Shown: positions 42,768-45,427 of the stretch, in pieces
Layout: each line of letters opens with the position of its first letter
Position numbering within the stretch: position 1 is the stretch's first letter
Assembly: GCA_035529935.1 (NCBI GenBank)
Contig: DATKVT010000095.1
Span: forward strand, 1-45,427
Length of the DNA: 45,427 nucleotides
From: Williamwhitmania sp.
GTDB lineage: Bacteria; Bacteroidota; Bacteroidia; Bacteroidales; Williamwhitmaniaceae
Direction: 5' to 3'
The notes under the pieces: generated by a model
Told to the model about the DNA's origin: nothing
What the model saw: only the letters and a program-made list of their open reading frames with translations
The model's database searches: none
Translations under genes and position numbers: made by a program

Positions 42768-44036
42768 ATGAACATTAAAAATCGTCTTACAATAATGAAC
42801 TTCCTGCAGTTCTTTGTATGGGGTTCATGGCTTATCTCATTGGGTGGATATCTTGGTGGCACCCTTCATTTTTCTGGAGAACAAATAGGAGGCATATTTG
42901 CAACAATGGGTATTGCCTCGCTATTTATGCCGGGACTACTTGGCATTGTGGCCGACAGATGGATGAATGCAGAGCGAGTATTAGGTTTATGTCACATTAT
43001 TGGCGCCGTGCTACTCTTCTATGCATCAACCATCTCCGATCCAAACATGCTGTTCTGGATCATGCTGCTCTACCTCATGACCTACATGCCAACCATTGCT
43101 TTGAACAACACCGTTTCATACGATATTCTGGCTCAAAAAGGCTACGACGTAGTAAAGGTTTTTCCTCCCATCCGCGTGTGGGGAACCATTGGATTTATTG
43201 CAGCCATGTGGGTAGTTGACCTGTTTGGCTGGGCAAGAAGTCCAATTCAATTTTACGTTGGAGCCATCACTGCCATTGCACTGGGAGTATATGCCTTCAC
43301 CTTGCCCGCTTGCCCTCCATCTAAATCAAACAAAAAGGGTTCACTTGTTTCGGCTCTGGGATTAGATGCATTTGTGCTTTTCAAACAACGCAAGATGACC
43401 GTTTTCTTCATCTTTGCCATGCTGCTGGGAGCAGCCCTACAGATAACCAACACCTTTGGAGGTTCATTCCTCGACTCCTTCAGCATGGATGCAATGTATA
43501 AGTCATCGTTTGCAGTAACGCACCCCAACCTACTGATGTCGGTATCGCAAATTTCAGAAACATTGTTCATCCTCACCATCCCCTTCTTCCTCAGCCGGTT
43601 TGGCATTAAAAAGGTAATGATGATGAGCATGTTTGCGTGGGTATTCCGCTTTGGTCTCTTTGGCATTGGTAACCCCGGACATGGCTTGATACTGCTGGTT
43701 CTTTCCATGATCATCTATGGTATGGCCTTCGACTTCTTCAACATTTCCGGTTCACTATTTGTGGAGCAGGAGGTTGCCCCTAACATTAGAGCAAGTGCTC
43801 AGGGACTTTTCATGATTATGACCAACGGACTGGGTGCCATTATTGGAGGATTTGCCAGCGGTAAAATTGTAGATATCTTCACTACTTACAACCCAACCAC
43901 CCATGAAGTTTTGACAAGAAATTGGCACGACATTTGGATGGTATTTGCCGCCTACGCTCTTGTTTTAGCACTTGTATTCCCATTGGTATTCAAGTATAAA
44001 CATGACCGTAACGCTGTGGCTAACATTCATCACTAG
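42768..44036 (+). CDS. nupG: NupG-type nucleoside:H+ symporter
   Basis: A 422-residue, 12-helix MFS transporter of the NupG/nucleoside:H+ symporter family. MNFLQFFVWGSWLISLGGY at the N-terminus, the helix-4/5 stretch TYMPTIALNNTVSYD and FPPIRVWGTIGFI are typical. It imports nucleosides across the inner membrane. ATG 42768 gives the family's normal N-terminus; a longer frame opens upstream at TTG 42702 but adds non-conserved residues. It is followed by a terminator and stands alone. Confidence 0.9.
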   Translation: MNIKNRLTIMNFLQFFVWGSWLISLGGYLGGTLHFSGEQIGGIFATMGIASLFMPGLLGIVADRWMNAERVLGLCHIIGAVLLFYASTISDPNMLFWIMLLYLMTYMPTIALNNTVSYDILAQKGYDVVKVFPPIRVWGTIGFIAAMWVVDLFGWARSPIQFYVGAITAIALGVYAFTLPACPPSKSNKKGSLVSALGLDAFVLFKQRKMTVFFIFAMLLGAALQITNTFGGSFLDSFSMDAMYKSSFAVTHPNLLMSVSQISETLFILTIPFFLSRFGIKKVMMMSMFAWVFRFGLFGIGNPGHGLILLVLSMIIYGMAFDFFNISGSLFVEQEVAPNIRASAQGLFMIMTNGLGAIIGGFASGKIVDIFTTYNPTTHEVLTRNWHDIWMVFAAYALVLALVFPLVFKYKHDRNAVANIHH

Positions 44037-44054
44037 CACATAACAAAACTCCAT

Positions 44055-44091
44055 AAAAGCCCTGCTCCCACCGAGTGGGGCTTTTCCTTTT
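44055..44091 (+). terminator. terminator of the nucleoside transporter
   Basis: AAAAGCCC (44055-44062) pairs with GGGCTTTT (44078-44085), followed by CCTTTTTC. An inner CCCAC/GTGGG pairing is an alternative fold. It lies 18 bases after the transporter stop. Confidence 0.8.
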
Positions 44092-44200
44092 TCTACCGCA
44101 AAAGAGTTGTAACTTGGACCATAAACCCCTAGTAAGTTAGTAGAGATTTTCATTGCGACCATCCACAACCGCGAGGGATTTATTATTTTAGCTGCGAATT

Positions 44201-44308
44201 TTGAAACAATCATCACCGGTTACGCTGGCGCTGCTGAAAAGAAATAATTGGCTGTTACCGCATGAACAGATTGAGCGGACAGCTGTTTTGACTATAAAAA
44301 TTGGCTGA
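44201..44308 (+). CDS. possible 35-codon ORF coupled to menI
   Basis: From TTG 44201 a frame reads LKQSSPVTLALLKRNNWLLP and continues to a TGA at 44306-44308 that overlaps the ATG of the thioesterase gene (TGATG). The overlap would couple translation. The peptide is basic and not obviously hydrophobic; no family is recognised. There is no ATG, and chance cannot be excluded. Confidence 0.25.
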   Translation: MKQSSPVTLALLKRNNWLLPHEQIERTAVLTIKIG

Positions 44309-44724
44309 TGGAAGATTTGCTCACCAAGCTAAACACACTTTGCAAAAACACGCTAATGGAAACCCTCGGCATTGTGTATACCAAGGCCGAAGAGGGGTTT
44401 GTTAGGGCAACCATGCCCGTCGACAGCCACACGGTTCAACCGTTCGGTATTCTTCATGGAGGTGCATCTATGGCGCTGGCTGAGTCGGTGGGAAGTGCAG
44501 GATCAATACTACTAATCGACCAAGAGAAATATACGGCCGTAGGGGTTGAAATTAATGGAAACCATTTGGCCAGCGTGAGAAAGGGGTTAGTTACGGCTAC
44601 GGCAACGCTACTCCATCGCGGCGAACGGACGCACGTGTGGAGCATCAGCATTGAAGACGAGCAGGGCCGAAAGGTTATGGTGGGACGGATTACCAACATG
44701 ATTATAGAGAAAGGGAAGAAGTAG
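44308..44724 (+). CDS. menI: hotdog thioesterase, MenI type (DHNA-CoA thioesterase)
   Basis: A 138-residue hotdog-fold thioesterase. QPFGILHGGASMALAESVGS closely matches E. coli YdiI (MenI), with the catalytic Glu at 59. MenI releases 1,4-dihydroxy-2-naphthoate from its CoA ester in menaquinone synthesis. The next gene, starting at the base after its stop, encodes an isochorismate synthase, the first enzyme of the same pathway, which supports this assignment over general acyl-CoA thioesterase. Confidence 0.88.
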   Translation: MEDLLTKLNTLCKNTLMETLGIVYTKAEEGFVRATMPVDSHTVQPFGILHGGASMALAESVGSAGSILLIDQEKYTAVGVEINGNHLASVRKGLVTATATLLHRGERTHVWSISIEDEQGRKVMVGRITNMIIEKGKK

Positions 44725-45427
44725 GTGAAAGTAGAAAGAGAATATTGCGAGGAGGCTACCCTTGAGCATTTACACCAGATTTGCTTCAGCAAAGGAATTC
44801 CATTTGCCTCATTTCATGAGCCCCAAAGTGGACGCATTACCACCTTCATTCAGCACTCAAAGCAACCGCAAAAACTTACCAGTCTTTCGGCACTCGATAA
44901 CGTTGAAGGATTTGTAGCATCACCATTCAGCCAAACAGGGCCAACCTACGTAATTGAACCAAACATGGTTCACACCAGCCATAAAACGGTGAAGGAGATA
45001 TTGCATACCCTGTCGCAAGTAACCGCATCGGATGGCGTTGAACCACTTCCATCCGAGAGCCTTTATGAATCAACCGAGCAGGAGTTTGAAGATCAGGTAA
45101 GGGCCATGCAAACCGAAATTACCAAAGGGCATATAACCAAGGCTGTACTCTCGCGCATTAAACTGCAACCGCGAAGGCCCACAGAGGAGATTACTACAAT
45201 TTTTAGTTCTCTTACTGACACCTACCCCGATGCCTTTGTTTACCTGTTTAACATTCCAGAGGTGGGATGCTGGATGGGAGCCTCACCGGAACCACTGCTT
45301 ACGGTTGTGGATAATGTTGCAGAGACCATCTCGCTCGCCGGAACCCAATCGATGGATAACAGAAAAATGTCGCAGGTTACCTGGCAGGGAAAAGAGTTAA
45401 AGGAGCAAGGTATTGTTACCAGCTACA
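44725..45427 (+). CDS. menF: isochorismate synthase, 3' end outside window
   Basis: The frame starts with GTG 44725 immediately after the thioesterase stop (VKVEREYCEEATLEHL) and is open to the window end, 234 codons. The chorismate-utilising fold is evident from KAVLSRIKL near 147, GCWMGASPEPLL near 188 and SLAGTQ near 208; the Lys before the VLSR stretch is the family's general base. The enzyme converts chorismate to isochorismate, the entry to menaquinone (or siderophore) synthesis. The C-terminal half, with the Mg2+-binding glutamates, lies beyond the window. Confidence 0.88.
   Translation, partial: MKVEREYCEEATLEHLHQICFSKGIPFASFHEPQSGRITTFIQHSKQPQKLTSLSALDNVEGFVASPFSQTGPTYVIEPNMVHTSHKTVKEILHTLSQVTASDGVEPLPSESLYESTEQEFEDQVRAMQTEITKGHITKAVLSRIKLQPRRPTEEITTIFSSLTDTYPDAFVYLFNIPEVGCWMGASPEPLLTVVDNVAETISLAGTQSMDNRKMSQVTWQGKELKEQGIVTSY

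Overview
The window reads as a chromosomal segment of a Bacteroidota bacterium, most likely an anaerobic or facultative member of the Bacteroidales/Marinilabiliales type. The reasons are Bacteroidota-style promoters (TTTG, about 19 bases, TAnnTTTG), a periplasmic-propeller/LytS-type sensor kinase paired with a LytTR regulator, short Bacteroidota lipoproteins, menaquinone genes, a membrane pyrophosphatase, and REP-like palindromic repeats. No species was identified and no database was searched.

Layout. 0-8.7 kb, plus strand: a glycosyltransferase (5' end possibly outside the window), a GH13 alpha-glucosidase, a three-domain acyl-activating/ACP/acyltransferase protein, a CorA-type Mg2+ channel and a zinc-type CDF exporter. 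8.7-12.8 kb, minus strand: MprF (aminoacyl-phosphatidylglycerol synthase/flippase) followed by an AcvB/VirJ-type hydrolase, a make-and-break pair for aminoacylated lipids. 13.2-15.6 kb: membrane pyrophosphatase hppA. 15.7-19.3 kb: an AT-rich minus-strand group of small unrecognised proteins, including a YwqK/MORN-type protein and a lipoprotein. 19.6-23.4 kb: a LytTR response regulator and its sensor kinase. 23.4-24.9 kb: a headless coding fragment. 24.9-25.4 kb: a lipoprotein. 25.4-25.9 kb: repeats. 26-27.4 kb: patatin-like hydrolase and a four-cysteine FNR-type regulator.

27.6-40.1 kb, plus strand, is the centrepiece. It is a tightly packed operon of an uncharacterised protein, an Mrp-type cation antiporter module (E, F, G, MbxD-like, MrpB, MrpC and one giant fused double antiporter subunit), four complex I-like core subunits (NuoH, B, C, D type), a fused ferredoxin/NfnB-GltD-type flavoprotein and a dihydroorotate-dehydrogenase-like flavoprotein. 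It resembles the Mbx/Mbs/Mbh family of ion-pumping complexes. However, its large subunit keeps neither the NiFe ligands of hydrogenases nor the quinone-site tyrosine of complex I, its small subunit shows only three of the four usual cluster cysteines, and it carries its own pyridine-nucleotide flavoprotein. I infer an NAD(P)H- or ferredoxin-linked, Na+- or H+-pumping redox complex of unknown partner reaction, probably under control of the divergent FNR-type regulator.

40.1-41.7 kb: YifB/ComM ATPase (minus). 41.7-42.7 kb: repeat-filled intergenic DNA with a 231-base-offset duplication, REP-like hairpins and a 10-base tandem repeat. 42.8-44.0 kb: NupG-type nucleoside transporter. 44.3 kb to the end: a MenI-type thioesterase and the start of an isochorismate synthase, the menaquinone pathway.

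Regulatory reading: three paired LytTR-type sites, each with half-sites exactly 21 bases apart, sit before the regulator gene, before the AT-rich gene group and before the 24.9 kb lipoprotein gene. This suggests a small local regulon.
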